Shown: positions 30,609-37,689 of the stretch, one piece after another | Layout of the letters: the number at the start of each line of letters is the position of its first letter | Position numbering within the stretch: the first letter of the stretch is position 1 | Virus record (IMG/VR): IMGVR_UViG_3300009788_000197 | Coordinates: 1-38,201 of that record | DNA from: a virus | DNA length: 38,201 bases | Direction: 5' to 3' (one strand) | Made by a program: the position numbers and the translations under genes | Notes under the pieces: generated by a model | Told to the model about the DNA's origin: nothing | Database searches by the model: none | Seen by the model: only the letters and a program-made list of their open reading frames with translations

Positions 30609-30796
30609 GCGTGGTTGCCCTCCTCTTCCAACAGCTCCTTGGTCATCTCGAAGATCTCCTTCTGGGCCGCTGCGTGTCCGACCTGGTCGCCGTACTTCAC
30701 CCGCTTCACCAAGACGTTGGCACCATCGTTCTGCAACTTCATGATCGCCTCCTTAGTCACTGGGTTGTTATTGACCACCACTTTAATCTTCCCCAT
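30605..30796 (-). CDS. Small charged protein, 63 aa
   Basis: I place the start at ATG 30796, with GGAGGGUGGAG just upstream, not at the longer frame that begins in the small-terminase region. It reads MGKIKVVVNNNPVTKEAIMK, then VKYGDQVGHAAAQ and ends ELLEEEGNHA. It overlaps the terS end by 14 nt. Not recognised. Confidence 0.6.
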   Translation of the reverse strand: MGKIKVVVNNNPVTKEAIMKLQNDGANVLVKRVKYGDQVGHAAAQKEIFEMTKELLEEEGNHA

Positions 30797-31484
30797 CTCC
30801 ACCCTCCATGATTTCGAGAAGCTTTTCCGCTGCTGCCATCGCCTCAGGGTCTTTAAGAATGCGGAGCATCCGTCGGCGAGTATCTTCGATTGTTTCTGCT
30901 GATGGCCCTGTTTCGATTTTTCCACTGTGCTCAACCTTCTGATTTCGACTCCACCGTGTAGGGTACTTGCGCTCCAGCTTCCACGCTGCCGCTTGCCATG
31001 ATCTGCCTGCTGCTTCGTCGATCCTCATGAGGTCTCTGACCTCCGCATCACACATGGCTTTTTCTATGGCGTCCGTAAACTGTTCATAGATTGGGTCAAT
31101 GAGTTCCTTGTCTTCTTTGCTTGCAGTCTTCCTCTTAGCTCCGAGCTTCAACCACTCATAGTAGAGCCCCTTAGGTAACCCCACGGAAGCACAGGCAGTT
31201 TCCACGTACATGCCAACTAAGATCAACTTGCTGACCTTAACGATCAAGCCGGAGGTAAGTATCGAAGGTCGCCCGACTTTTCCCTGCTCCCGATTGAGAT
31301 GTTCCTCGGCTGTCTTCACCTGGCGTCGATTGATCTTGGCCTTCTTCGTTGCTTCGATCTGGGCTCGGGATGACTTGACCTTCTTATGAGAGCCTTTTAG
31401 AGATGTCTTAGCACCAGCCGATTTTTTCTTGGAATTACGGGAGGTTTTATTCTTTTTGGATGCTAATGCTTTCTTCTTAACCAT
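30783..31484 (-). CDS. terS: Terminase small subunit (homeodomain-like, phBC6A51 type)
   Basis: Recognition subunit of the packaging terminase. Residues about 77-125 form an HTH-like domain: SILTSGLIVKVSKLILVGMY, then VETACASVGLPKGLYYEW, with the D/E-A-C-x-x-V-G-x-x-x-x-x-Y-x-W pattern of small terminase subunits. The following EQFTDAIEKAMCDAEVRDLM and SWQAAAWKLERKYPTRWSR complete the family signature. The N-terminal 65 residues are Lys/Ser-rich and variable. It is separated from terL by 16 genes, which is unusual. Confidence 0.85.
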   Translation of the reverse strand: MVKKKALASKKNKTSRNSKKKSAGAKTSLKGSHKKVKSSRAQIEATKKAKINRRQVKTAEEHLNREQGKVGRPSILTSGLIVKVSKLILVGMYVETACASVGLPKGLYYEWLKLGAKRKTASKEDKELIDPIYEQFTDAIEKAMCDAEVRDLMRIDEAAGRSWQAAAWKLERKYPTRWSRNQKVEHSGKIETGPSAETIEDTRRRMLRILKDPEAMAAAEKLLEIMEGGDGED

Positions 31485-31740
31485 CCGCTAGATCCTTCTT
31501 CCGATCCCAATCGACGAGGACTTCCATCTCGAAACTGGATGCGAACTCTTTAGTCATATCGATGAGTGCATTGGTGCAAGCCACCTTGGGTGAGTCTCCA
31601 GTGCCGACAGAATGAACAGGCAGATTGTTGCCGTTTGGGTCACTAACGTCGATATGGGCTCTGTATAGTTTTTGGCCTTTGAACACTTCGGGGTTCATGC
31701 CCATGCGGAAGTTTAAGAATGGCGGCATCCCATGTTTCAC
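31477..31740 (-). CDS. Hypothetical protein, 87 aa
   Basis: The first in-frame start is GTG 31740; an ATG at 31728 is an alternative and neither has a strong RBS. Contains FKGQKLYRAHIDVSDPNG and a helical end (NALIDMTKEFASSFEMEVLV). The last 8 nt overlap terS. Not recognised. Confidence 0.5.
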   Translation of the reverse strand: MKHGMPPFLNFRMGMNPEVFKGQKLYRAHIDVSDPNGNNLPVHSVGTGDSPKVACTNALIDMTKEFASSFEMEVLVDWDRKKDLADG

Positions 31741-31747
31741 AGACGTT

Positions 31748-31978
31748 TCACACCTCTCTGATCAGGGTCCACTCGGACCAATTGCCAGTTAATGCGATGC
31801 GAACACCGTTCATCTCGCCTTCGAAGAATCCCTTAGTCCAGTAATAGCTGGTGACTGCAAGCTTCTGTCCGCTTAGTGGGCACTCAACCAGGAATGGCAT
31901 CTCCACGCCAGATTGCCAGATCTCGAAGAGGCTCCCGAGTCTGGTTGGTTGATTTCGATGTGTCTTTACTACAGTCAT
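31748..31978 (-). CDS. Hypothetical protein, 76 aa
   Basis: First gene after the 180-bp non-coding stretch. Beta-rich look (MPFLVECPLSGQKLAVTSYY, then GEMNGVRIALTGNWSEWTLI). RBS is weak. Not recognised. Being first after the intergenic region, it may be the start of the late transcript. Confidence 0.55.
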   Translation of the reverse strand: MTVVKTHRNQPTRLGSLFEIWQSGVEMPFLVECPLSGQKLAVTSYYWTKGFFEGEMNGVRIALTGNWSEWTLIREV

Positions 31979-32158
31979 TCTAGTCGCTTAAAATTAAAGT
32001 GCACAATTTGTACGATTTCGCTCATGTATAAAAATACATACCCCAATGGGGTTTAAAACAAAGTTGACATTGTTCTAAGCCCCGGTCAGTTAACGAATGC
32101 GGTATTCGTTAAGTGACCACTGTCCAAATTCAACTATTGATATTTGATTTTTGCGCAC
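31979..32158 (-). promoter_or_regulatory. Non-coding region with three inverted repeats, possible late-operon control or packaging site
   Basis: Largest non-coding gap in the window. Inverted repeats: 32084-32118, GGTCA-G-TTAACGAAT / ATTCGTTAA-G-TGACC around loop GCGGT (14 of 15 positions pair); 32041-32051, CCCC AAT GGGG; 32024-32039, ATGTAT AAAA ATACAT. No U-run follows the first dyad, so it is not a simple terminator. On the minus strand the AT-rich part near 32024-32039 offers TATGTA/TATACA-like boxes, but no good -35 is at correct spacing. The location two genes upstream of terS also fits a packaging initiation site. Function is open. Confidence 0.45.
32084..32118. repeat. 35-bp inverted repeat (dyad)
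   Basis: GGTCA then G, TTAACGAAT, loop GCGGT, ATTCGTTAA, G, TGACC: nine- and five-base arms with one unpaired G on each side. It would fit a dimeric protein-binding site or a cruciform. Adjacent to the ParB-like gene stop (32161-32159), so it could also be that protein's site. Confidence 0.6.
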
Positions 32159-32989
32159 TCATCCCTCATCCGGTTCCTCGGGCGTCATCACTGATGCATC
32201 TCTCAACACCAACTCAGCGGTTGTTTCGAGCCAAACTTTAGCGCCACATGCCAATGGTTTCTCTGGCCTATAGATCAAATCGCTCTCCCCCTTAAATTCA
32301 ACACCGAAGCATTTGTAATTTTCGTCTGAAGTTTTGATAGTGATAACAGGCAGTTCGTAATTATCGTTCTTCTTATTTGCCCGAATATTGTGCTGATTGA
32401 CGTGTACCTTCTTGATTGATCCCGATTCGAGGGTGATCTCTCCGGAACCCTCTGCACCTGGGACGCCCCCACTGTCACCTGAGCCGCCTGAATCGGCTTC
32501 GGAGGCCCCAGGGTCATATTGTTCCCAATCGAACTTCAGGAGCTTCGTATAGCTATCCATCTCGGACTCTGAGAAGGGCATGGTCGAAATCATGTCATCC
32601 ATGTCGAATTCTTCAGACACCCGAGCGAGTAGTGCGGCGAGCTTCAATGGATCCGCATCGAACTTGGTCTCGTTGGTTTCGGCGGCGATCCGCTCGGCAT
32701 GGGCCTGTGTGATCTTGCCCATCATAAAGCAGACAGCGGTAGTCATCCCGATCGACTCCATCGCCTTCAACCTATGATTCCCATTGACAACCTCGAAAAA
32801 GCCTTTCTTGTCAGTGTCACGGACGATCAGGTTCTCGACCTGTTTGTTGCGCAGGAGATTTTTCTTCAGCTTCTCCATTTTTTCGAGCGACTTTTTGTCT
32901 TCAGCCTTCTTGTAGTTCCAATCGGCTTCGACCAAATTTTCTAGTGGGATCTCTTTGTAAAATTCTAGTGCAGATTTTTTCTTCGCCAT
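32159..32989 (-). CDS. ParB/Srx-fold protein, 276 aa
   Basis: Residues about 15-80 match the ParB/sulfiredoxin-like domain: IPLENLVEADWNYKK, then LRNKQVENLIVRDTD and FEVVNGNHRLKAMESIG (the G-N-x-R motif, like G-E-R-R in ParB). The middle is helical, followed by an acidic Gly/Ser linker (about 160-185) and a beta-rich C-terminal part. RBS AAGGA lies before the ATG. Proteins of this fold act as nucleases, nucleotide-binding adaptors or partners of DNA-modifying enzymes. In bacterial dpd clusters a further protein (DpdB) is needed with DpdA for modification; whether this gene plays that role is inference from location. Confidence 0.7.
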   Translation of the reverse strand: MAKKKSALEFYKEIPLENLVEADWNYKKAEDKKSLEKMEKLKKNLLRNKQVENLIVRDTDKKGFFEVVNGNHRLKAMESIGMTTAVCFMMGKITQAHAERIAAETNETKFDADPLKLAALLARVSEEFDMDDMISTMPFSESEMDSYTKLLKFDWEQYDPGASEADSGGSGDSGGVPGAEGSGEITLESGSIKKVHVNQHNIRANKKNDNYELPVITIKTSDENYKCFGVEFKGESDLIYRPEKPLACGAKVWLETTAELVLRDASVMTPEEPDEG

Positions 32990-33126
32990 CTCGGTTCCTT
33001 AGAGGCTGTTGTGTAAAGCTGTTGTAAAGGTGGAGCTGGCCCGAGATAGCTTCGGTAGTATTCCGGTTTTTACGTCCCGGACCAGCCTGGAGGATTGGAA
33101 ATCATAACTCTACAAATGATTCCACC
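32990..33126 (-). promoter_or_regulatory. Intergenic region with predicted structured RNA upstream of the ParB-like gene
   Basis: On the minus-strand transcript: a 6-bp closing helix GGUGGA (33126-33121) with UCCACC (33034-33029); a 5-bp hairpin AUCAU/AUGAU (33120-33116 with 33105-33101, loop of 10); a 12-bp helix 33086-33075 with 33046-33035 including two G-U pairs, and a 28-nt apical region containing CGG/CCG. The closing helix abuts the long helix at its 3' side. G-U pairs only work on the minus-strand RNA, which agrees with transcription direction. The leader ends about 40 nt before the start codon. A riboswitch, attenuator or stability element is possible; no match to a known class was recognised and no U-run follows. 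Confidence 0.4.
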
Positions 33127-33468
33127 CTATTTATTCAAGTCTCGAATACGATTGGCGATGTCAGTGCCATGCTGTGCTGCACTCTTGCCAGAGTGAGCTG
33201 GATGCCTTGCTGCCAAGTCCGATGCCAAATTCAGTGTCTCTCGGGCCGATACTTTGGCCGCTTCCCTCATTCCAACTTGCATGTCTGCTTCAGTATAAAT
33301 CTTGGGCTGTTCTTCCTCTTCACCCGCTGGCGGATCTTCTACCGTCTCAGTTGCTGCCGGTGGGTCTTCGACCGGTGGTGGTGCTGCACCTTCTGCCGCT
33401 GGATCTTCGGGCTTGTTGGTCTCATCTTCTGGTGCCGAAGTGCCGGCCGGATTTTCTTCGTTGCTCAT
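33127..33468 (-). CDS. Acidic Pro/Glu-rich protein, 113 aa
   Basis: Start chosen at ATG 33468 because AGGAG is seven bases upstream; a longer start at 33507 lacks this. The first 70 residues are acidic, Pro- and Ala-rich (EDPAAEGAAPPPVEDPPA) and should be disordered; the end is a small helical domain (DLAARHPAHSGKSAAQHGTD). Possibly a DNA-mimic or charge-based linker protein. Lies between dpdA and the ParB-like gene. Not recognised. Confidence 0.6.
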   Translation of the reverse strand: MSNEENPAGTSAPEDETNKPEDPAAEGAAPPPVEDPPAATETVEDPPAGEEEEQPKIYTEADMQVGMREAAKVSARETLNLASDLAARHPAHSGKSAAQHGTDIANRIRDLNK

Positions 33469-33510
33469 TGAATTTCTCCTAGTGAATATTTGAGTGATTA
33501 CATTCATTTT

Positions 33511-34347
33511 TTACTTTACCTCATCGAATTCAATCCCCCTTGCTTTCCACAGATCGGTCACATAGGTCGCCATCTTTTCGAACTCACGGACGTTGTGTCT
33601 CGATCGCGCCTTGTAACCCGAATCACCTTCTTTATCGAGCAGAGAAAAGTCGGCGAGTTTGGCGATCTCTCGATCCTTCGCCTGATACTTTTTCATCTTC
33701 CGAGTTTCCCAATTATAGACGGTTGCGTATTGCTCACCAGCGAGCCAGCTAGTCGAGTCGACCGAGTAGAATGGGAAGCGTTCGAGCCAATCTAGTTGAG
33801 TGACGCCGAATCCGTGGACCCTGACCTTGCGCCCATTCTTCCAATGCTTACCGATGGTTTGGAAGCATCGATCGAAGTGCTGCGTGGCCTGCTCGACCGA
33901 TGTGGATCTCCCCGCGGTTCCGCCCAGGGCGATGTAGTCATATTTTTCACACATCTCCTCGAGTCGCGAATATGGTTCTCTCGGAATTGCGGAGTGAAAC
34001 ACAGGTAGCGGTGCGAAGCCCTTGGATTCCATATACTCCTGATTTGACTTAGTCCCTTTCCAATCGCCAATGACATCGAGCGCAGCGTAGACCGTGACTC
34101 GATCGGTGTTCGGTCGAAGGAAGTTCATGTACTTCTCAATATCGACTTGGCCACCTTGAGCCCATGCCGAGAATGCTCCGGAGTCGATGAACAAATTATC
34201 GAACCGACTCAACCGCTCCCAGTTATCTTCCAACCAAGTAGTCTTGTCGATGATATTGAAACATGAAAACAGAACGTTGCGACCGCCACCGTCGTAGATC
34301 TTATCGAGATGACCTGTGGTCTCACCACCTGCGAAGTAGAGTTTCAT
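33511..34347 (-). CDS. dpdA: DpdA-like DNA 7-deazaguanine transglycosylase (TGT fold)
   Basis: Would exchange guanine in DNA for preQ0 or a derivative. The segment NLFIDSGAFSAW (about 51-62) is the DpdA-type motif with catalytic Asp near D55; YAALDVIGDW (about 87-96) supplies another Asp; ALGGTAG (140-146) and RVHGFGVT (176-183) match the TIM-barrel loops of this family, and VDSTSW (196-201) the later conserved strand. Length 278 aa is like phage DpdA rather than bacterial tRNA-TGT; the tRNA-TGT zinc Cys cluster is not visible. ATG overlaps the queC stop by ATGA. Placement with queC, folE and queE makes DNA modification very likely. Confidence 0.85.
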   Translation of the reverse strand: MKLYFAGGETTGHLDKIYDGGGRNVLFSCFNIIDKTTWLEDNWERLSRFDNLFIDSGAFSAWAQGGQVDIEKYMNFLRPNTDRVTVYAALDVIGDWKGTKSNQEYMESKGFAPLPVFHSAIPREPYSRLEEMCEKYDYIALGGTAGRSTSVEQATQHFDRCFQTIGKHWKNGRKVRVHGFGVTQLDWLERFPFYSVDSTSWLAGEQYATVYNWETRKMKKYQAKDREIAKLADFSLLDKEGDSGYKARSRHNVREFEKMATYVTDLWKARGIEFDEVK

Positions 34348-35075
34348 AGTGCTAGGTCCTCATGGCGGGAATTCAAGAATCCACTGATCCGACCTAGACA
34401 CGCTCGGCACTCACCACATGGTTCATCGCCGCCTTTATAGCAAGACCAACTCAGCGCCATTGCTTTCAAACCGGACGGATATCGAGCACCGAATTCGATG
34501 GTCTCCTGCTTGCTTAGAAATTGAAGAGGAGCGTCGATTGAGATAGGTCTCCTGGGAGATACTGCTGTAGCCCGTACTGCATTATTTTCGATATTATATG
34601 CATCTGATCCGATTAGATCGATCGGGCTCTCCTGGGCTGGATTTGCGATCCTGAGAGCGTTCTCAATCGATCTCATAGCTGCATAGGTGCAATCAGCGAA
34701 AGGACGCTCGGCGATCTCTGAAACACCGATCACCAGATTGTCCGCGTCGATCGACCAAGCGTAGGCGGCAGCTAGTGACAGGAACACCATGTTTCGACCA
34801 GGTAAGAACGCCATGTCCTGCCCAGTGTCATCCTTCGCATCGACTTCGATGTCTGGTGATGTGATTGCGCTCTTACATAAACCGAGCGGCACCTGGACCA
34901 CAGTCATTTGGAAGTTGAATATCGTAGCGATGTCATGGGCCGATTTATGCTCCTTGGAATGTTTCTGACCGTATTGAAAATGGATGGCGTGGACTTCATC
35001 ATACTTTCGATGTGCGTACACGGCGCAAACTGCGCTATCCAATCCACCACTTAAAAGAATTACCGCCTTATTCAT
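34344..35075 (-). CDS. queC: 7-cyano-7-deazaguanine (preQ0) synthase QueC
   Basis: Converts 7-carboxy-7-deazaguanine to preQ0 with ATP and ammonia. PP-loop SGGLDS is at 9-14; FLPGRNMVFLSLAAAYA (about 89-105) is the conserved QueC helix region; zinc ligands are C212, C220, C223 and C226 (in SCYKGG then PCGECRAC). Length 243 aa is normal. There is no glutamine-amidotransferase domain, so it is not the Gat-QueC type that yields a further modified base; preQ0 is the expected end product here. ATG overlaps the HerA-like stop. Confidence 0.95.
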   Translation of the reverse strand: MNKAVILLSGGLDSAVCAVYAHRKYDEVHAIHFQYGQKHSKEHKSAHDIATIFNFQMTVVQVPLGLCKSAITSPDIEVDAKDDTGQDMAFLPGRNMVFLSLAAAYAWSIDADNLVIGVSEIAERPFADCTYAAMRSIENALRIANPAQESPIDLIGSDAYNIENNAVRATAVSPRRPISIDAPLQFLSKQETIEFGARYPSGLKAMALSWSCYKGGDEPCGECRACLGRISGFLNSRHEDLAL

Positions 35076-37114
35076 CCGTGTTGTGTCTCCGTTGCTCCGA
35101 TAGTTACTGGAATGGGCACGTCTGAGATCGCTGGACCGAAGGCGTAGAATTCACCAGGCTCCAGGTCTCTCAATGCCCATGCTTCTTTTTTATTGATTTC
35201 CAATTCGTCTGCGGCTCGATTCACATCGATGTCCAGGTTGGTTCGACCGATCAGTTTGTTTAGGAGCTCCGCTGCGACGTCCTTATTAAATTTCGATAGT
35301 CGTTGAGTAGCTGCGATCAAACAGTAACCGCGCTTACGACCCCTGGTAGCGATCGATGCGACTGCTTCTCGGCATCCTGTTTTCTCCTTGCCGCGCTGGG
35401 GTGCAAACATATGGGCTTCGTCTAGGATGACCACTACATCTTGCCAGAGTTCTCGCTTGGCATTGATCATCGTGTTGAAGAAATCTCGGACGAAGTGCTT
35501 GCGGAATTCGAATCCCATTTCGAATAGGTCGACAACCATAGACTGATCGCCCTTCAGGAAGTCAATCGCGGACTGAGTTGTGTCCGAGATATCCTGCCCT
35601 TCCACATACAAGGTCGTCTTCGATCGGCATAGATTGACGAATTCACCCTCTGGATCCAACACCAAGAACTTGGTGCCCGATTCTTGAAGCTGCTCGGCCA
35701 ACTTTCGAATCGTCCACGACTTGCCGCCGCCAGAGTTGGCTTGGATCAGCATCCTGGTTTTCATCAGTTCATTGAGATCGACTTTGCAGCCTTTGCCAAG
35801 GGTGGCTATCGAAGGTCGAGGTCGTACATTATCACGATTGCGGCTATCACCTTTTCCTGTTCCAATCTTGGCAGACCCTCCAGAGACTTGTAAATCGTCT
35901 CGAACGACTCTATCTTCTGACGGTCGTGACTCTTTTCCAGCACTACAGGTGGTGGTGGTAGTTTGTCCTTCGGTTGTTTTGCCATCGCCTAAATACTCCG
36001 TTAGTTTTATTTCAGTCTCTCGCGCCATATCTCGAATGCCTATCAGCTCCTTGCGATCACAGTGCTTCAATGACATGCGTTTGCGAATGTAGTTGCGAAT
36101 GTATTTCATCCATTTGAGACAAAGACCGGCGTGGTGATCAGATCCACATCGTTTTTTCTCTCGATCGTAGACCTCGGCAACTTCTTTCGGGGTGGACTTC
36201 TTGCCCTTGGTTTCATTAAGTGTTCGACGAGCCGCCCCGTAGTCCCGCTCATCGTAAGTACCAGGGGGCAACTTGTCGATGACGTCTCTTTTGATTCGGA
36301 CATAATGGTGCAAGGTTTTATAAGCGATGCCAGTTTCTCGGCTAAAATCTGCGAGGGTTCTAATCCCTTTGTACTCGGACCAGTGTCCACCACCACCATG
36401 ATCAACTTGGCAAATTGACAGCGCAAGTTCTGCAAGCTCGACACGAGATCGGTTAATTGAGAGATGCAACTCTCTGGCACGTGCAGTACAACGATTCCAT
36501 TCTTTGTCATAGTCGGAAGCTCTCCCCAGAGGCCGCGACTTCAGATTCCGTTCGCGCTTGGGTTCAAAGTAGGCAAGTGGATCGGTCGCGACAGTAGGCG
36601 TTTCAGTAGTGTGTTTGTGTAATGTGTTTCGAGTCTCGGCGGGTTGGCGACCTTGGACGTTCCGAGCCATGTTCCTGGGAATGCCTCTGCACTTCAGATA
36701 GACCGTTGACTTCGTCACGCAATACTTCTCGGCGATCTCTGTAGCCGACATCATTGATTCTTGCCAGTCGTGGATCATCTCGAAGTAATCAGCTTTCGGT
36801 TTCGGACCTTTCTTGGTTGGTTTGAAATCTGGATCGTTAGAAGGGCCGAGTGTATTCAGCTCAATCTCAGTGAGATCTCCACCATGCATTGGCTTATAGG
36901 TAGTCGTTTTGCACTTAGGTCCAGATGGTTCGGGCTTAGCAGGCTTCGTCTCGTGTGGTGCTGGTATACCATCATCAATTCGTTTCTGGCAGGTGACAGT
37001 CATCACTTGTTTAGAGATAGGCATCACTGAGAACTTCATGCCGCAACCGCATTCGCAAGTTCGCTCCTCCAGGACAATTTTTATGCCAGCGATGTCAACT
37101 ACATTCGATTGCAT
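35072..37114 (-). CDS. HerA/DUF87-type ATPase with N-terminal zinc motif and HTH, 680 aa
   Basis: Sits between folE and queC with one-base and ATGA overlaps, so it is co-translated with the modification enzymes. Domains: zinc motif (RTCECGCGMKFSV at about 18-30 plus Cys42); HTH (SATEIAEKYCVTKSTVYLKC, about 123-142); a helical region with HWSEYKGIRTLADFSRETGI (244-263), which looks like a second HTH; a linker; then a HerA-like ATPase with Walker A QANSGGGKS (458-466), VLDPEGEF (485-492), Walker B VVILDEAHMF (561-570), an Arg-rich RGRKRG and GPAISDVPIPV (660-670). A DNA-bound translocase or remodeller is inferred. Confidence 0.85.
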   Translation of the reverse strand: MQSNVVDIAGIKIVLEERTCECGCGMKFSVMPISKQVMTVTCQKRIDDGIPAPHETKPAKPEPSGPKCKTTTYKPMHGGDLTEIELNTLGPSNDPDFKPTKKGPKPKADYFEMIHDWQESMMSATEIAEKYCVTKSTVYLKCRGIPRNMARNVQGRQPAETRNTLHKHTTETPTVATDPLAYFEPKRERNLKSRPLGRASDYDKEWNRCTARARELHLSINRSRVELAELALSICQVDHGGGGHWSEYKGIRTLADFSRETGIAYKTLHHYVRIKRDVIDKLPPGTYDERDYGAARRTLNETKGKKSTPKEVAEVYDREKKRCGSDHHAGLCLKWMKYIRNYIRKRMSLKHCDRKELIGIRDMARETEIKLTEYLGDGKTTEGQTTTTTCSAGKESRPSEDRVVRDDLQVSGGSAKIGTGKGDSRNRDNVRPRPSIATLGKGCKVDLNELMKTRMLIQANSGGGKSWTIRKLAEQLQESGTKFLVLDPEGEFVNLCRSKTTLYVEGQDISDTTQSAIDFLKGDQSMVVDLFEMGFEFRKHFVRDFFNTMINAKRELWQDVVVILDEAHMFAPQRGKEKTGCREAVASIATRGRKRGYCLIAATQRLSKFNKDVAAELLNKLIGRTNLDIDVNRAADELEINKKEAWALRDLEPGEFYAFGPAISDVPIPVTIGATETQHG

Positions 37115-37689
37115 TACCGTCCGATCAGTTGCAAGAATTCATTCCTGACTTGTGACTCTTCGAATGCGCCTCTGATAGCACTGGTGATCATAGTCGAGTT
37201 CTGTTTCCCGACTCCGCGCATGGTCATGCACATGTGCTGCGCTTCGATCACGACCATGACGCCCTTGGGTTGCAGGTGCTCTCCGATACAGTCTGCAATT
37301 TGGCCAGTCAGCTTCTCCTGAATCTGCAACCGTCGGGCGAAACAATCAACTAGCCGAGCTATCTTCGATAGACCGACTACTCGCTTCTTAGGAATATAAG
37401 CCACGTGAGCACGTCCATGAAATGGAAGCATGTGGTGCTCGCACATCGAATAGAGTTCGATATTTTTGACCGTAACCATCTGATCATAGCCTTCTCCTTC
37501 GAAAGTTTTGGATAGTATTTTCTTCGGGTCCTGGTGGTAGCCGCCATAGAACTCGCGCCAAGATTTGATCACACGGTGAGGTGTCTCCTTTAATCCTTCT
37601 CGTTTGGGATCCTCACCCATCGCAGTCAACATATCTTCGATGATGTCCTGGCCGTCGATGTGCTCTTTGACTCTGTCGTTCTGACTCAT
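37114..37689 (-). CDS. folE: GTP cyclohydrolase I FolE
   Basis: First step of the 7-deazaguanine route: GTP to dihydroneopterin triphosphate. Signature residues: [11 protein letters not shown] with zinc ligands C83 and H86, C154 in [10 protein letters not shown], and [20 protein letters not shown] (97-116). Length 191 aa is normal. I chose the ATG at 37689, which forms an ATGA overlap with the queE stop; a longer frame to 37860 lies within queE. TAA overlaps the start of the HerA-like gene by one base. Confidence 0.95.
   Translation of the reverse strand: MSQNDRVKEHIDGQDIIEDMLTAMGEDPKREGLKETPHRVIKSWREFYGGYHQDPKKILSKTFEGEGYDQMVTVKNIELYSMCEHHMLPFHGRAHVAYIPKKRVVGLSKIARLVDCFARRLQIQEKLTGQIADCIGEHLQPKGVMVVIEAQHMCMTMRGVGKQNSTMITSAIRGAFEESQVRNEFLQLIGR

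Noticed and set aside
32064-32069. Perfect TTGACA on the plus strand in the non-coding gap
   Set aside because: No acceptable -10 box at 16-18 bp downstream (CAGTTA) and no plus-strand genes follow.
32084-32118. Rho-independent terminator
   Set aside because: The dyad is followed by no T-run on either strand.
33047-33074. tRNA-like anticodon arm in the structured intergenic RNA
   Set aside because: A CGG/CCG stem with a 7-nt loop exists, but the loop lacks U at position 33 and there are no D or T arms or acceptor helix of tRNA type.
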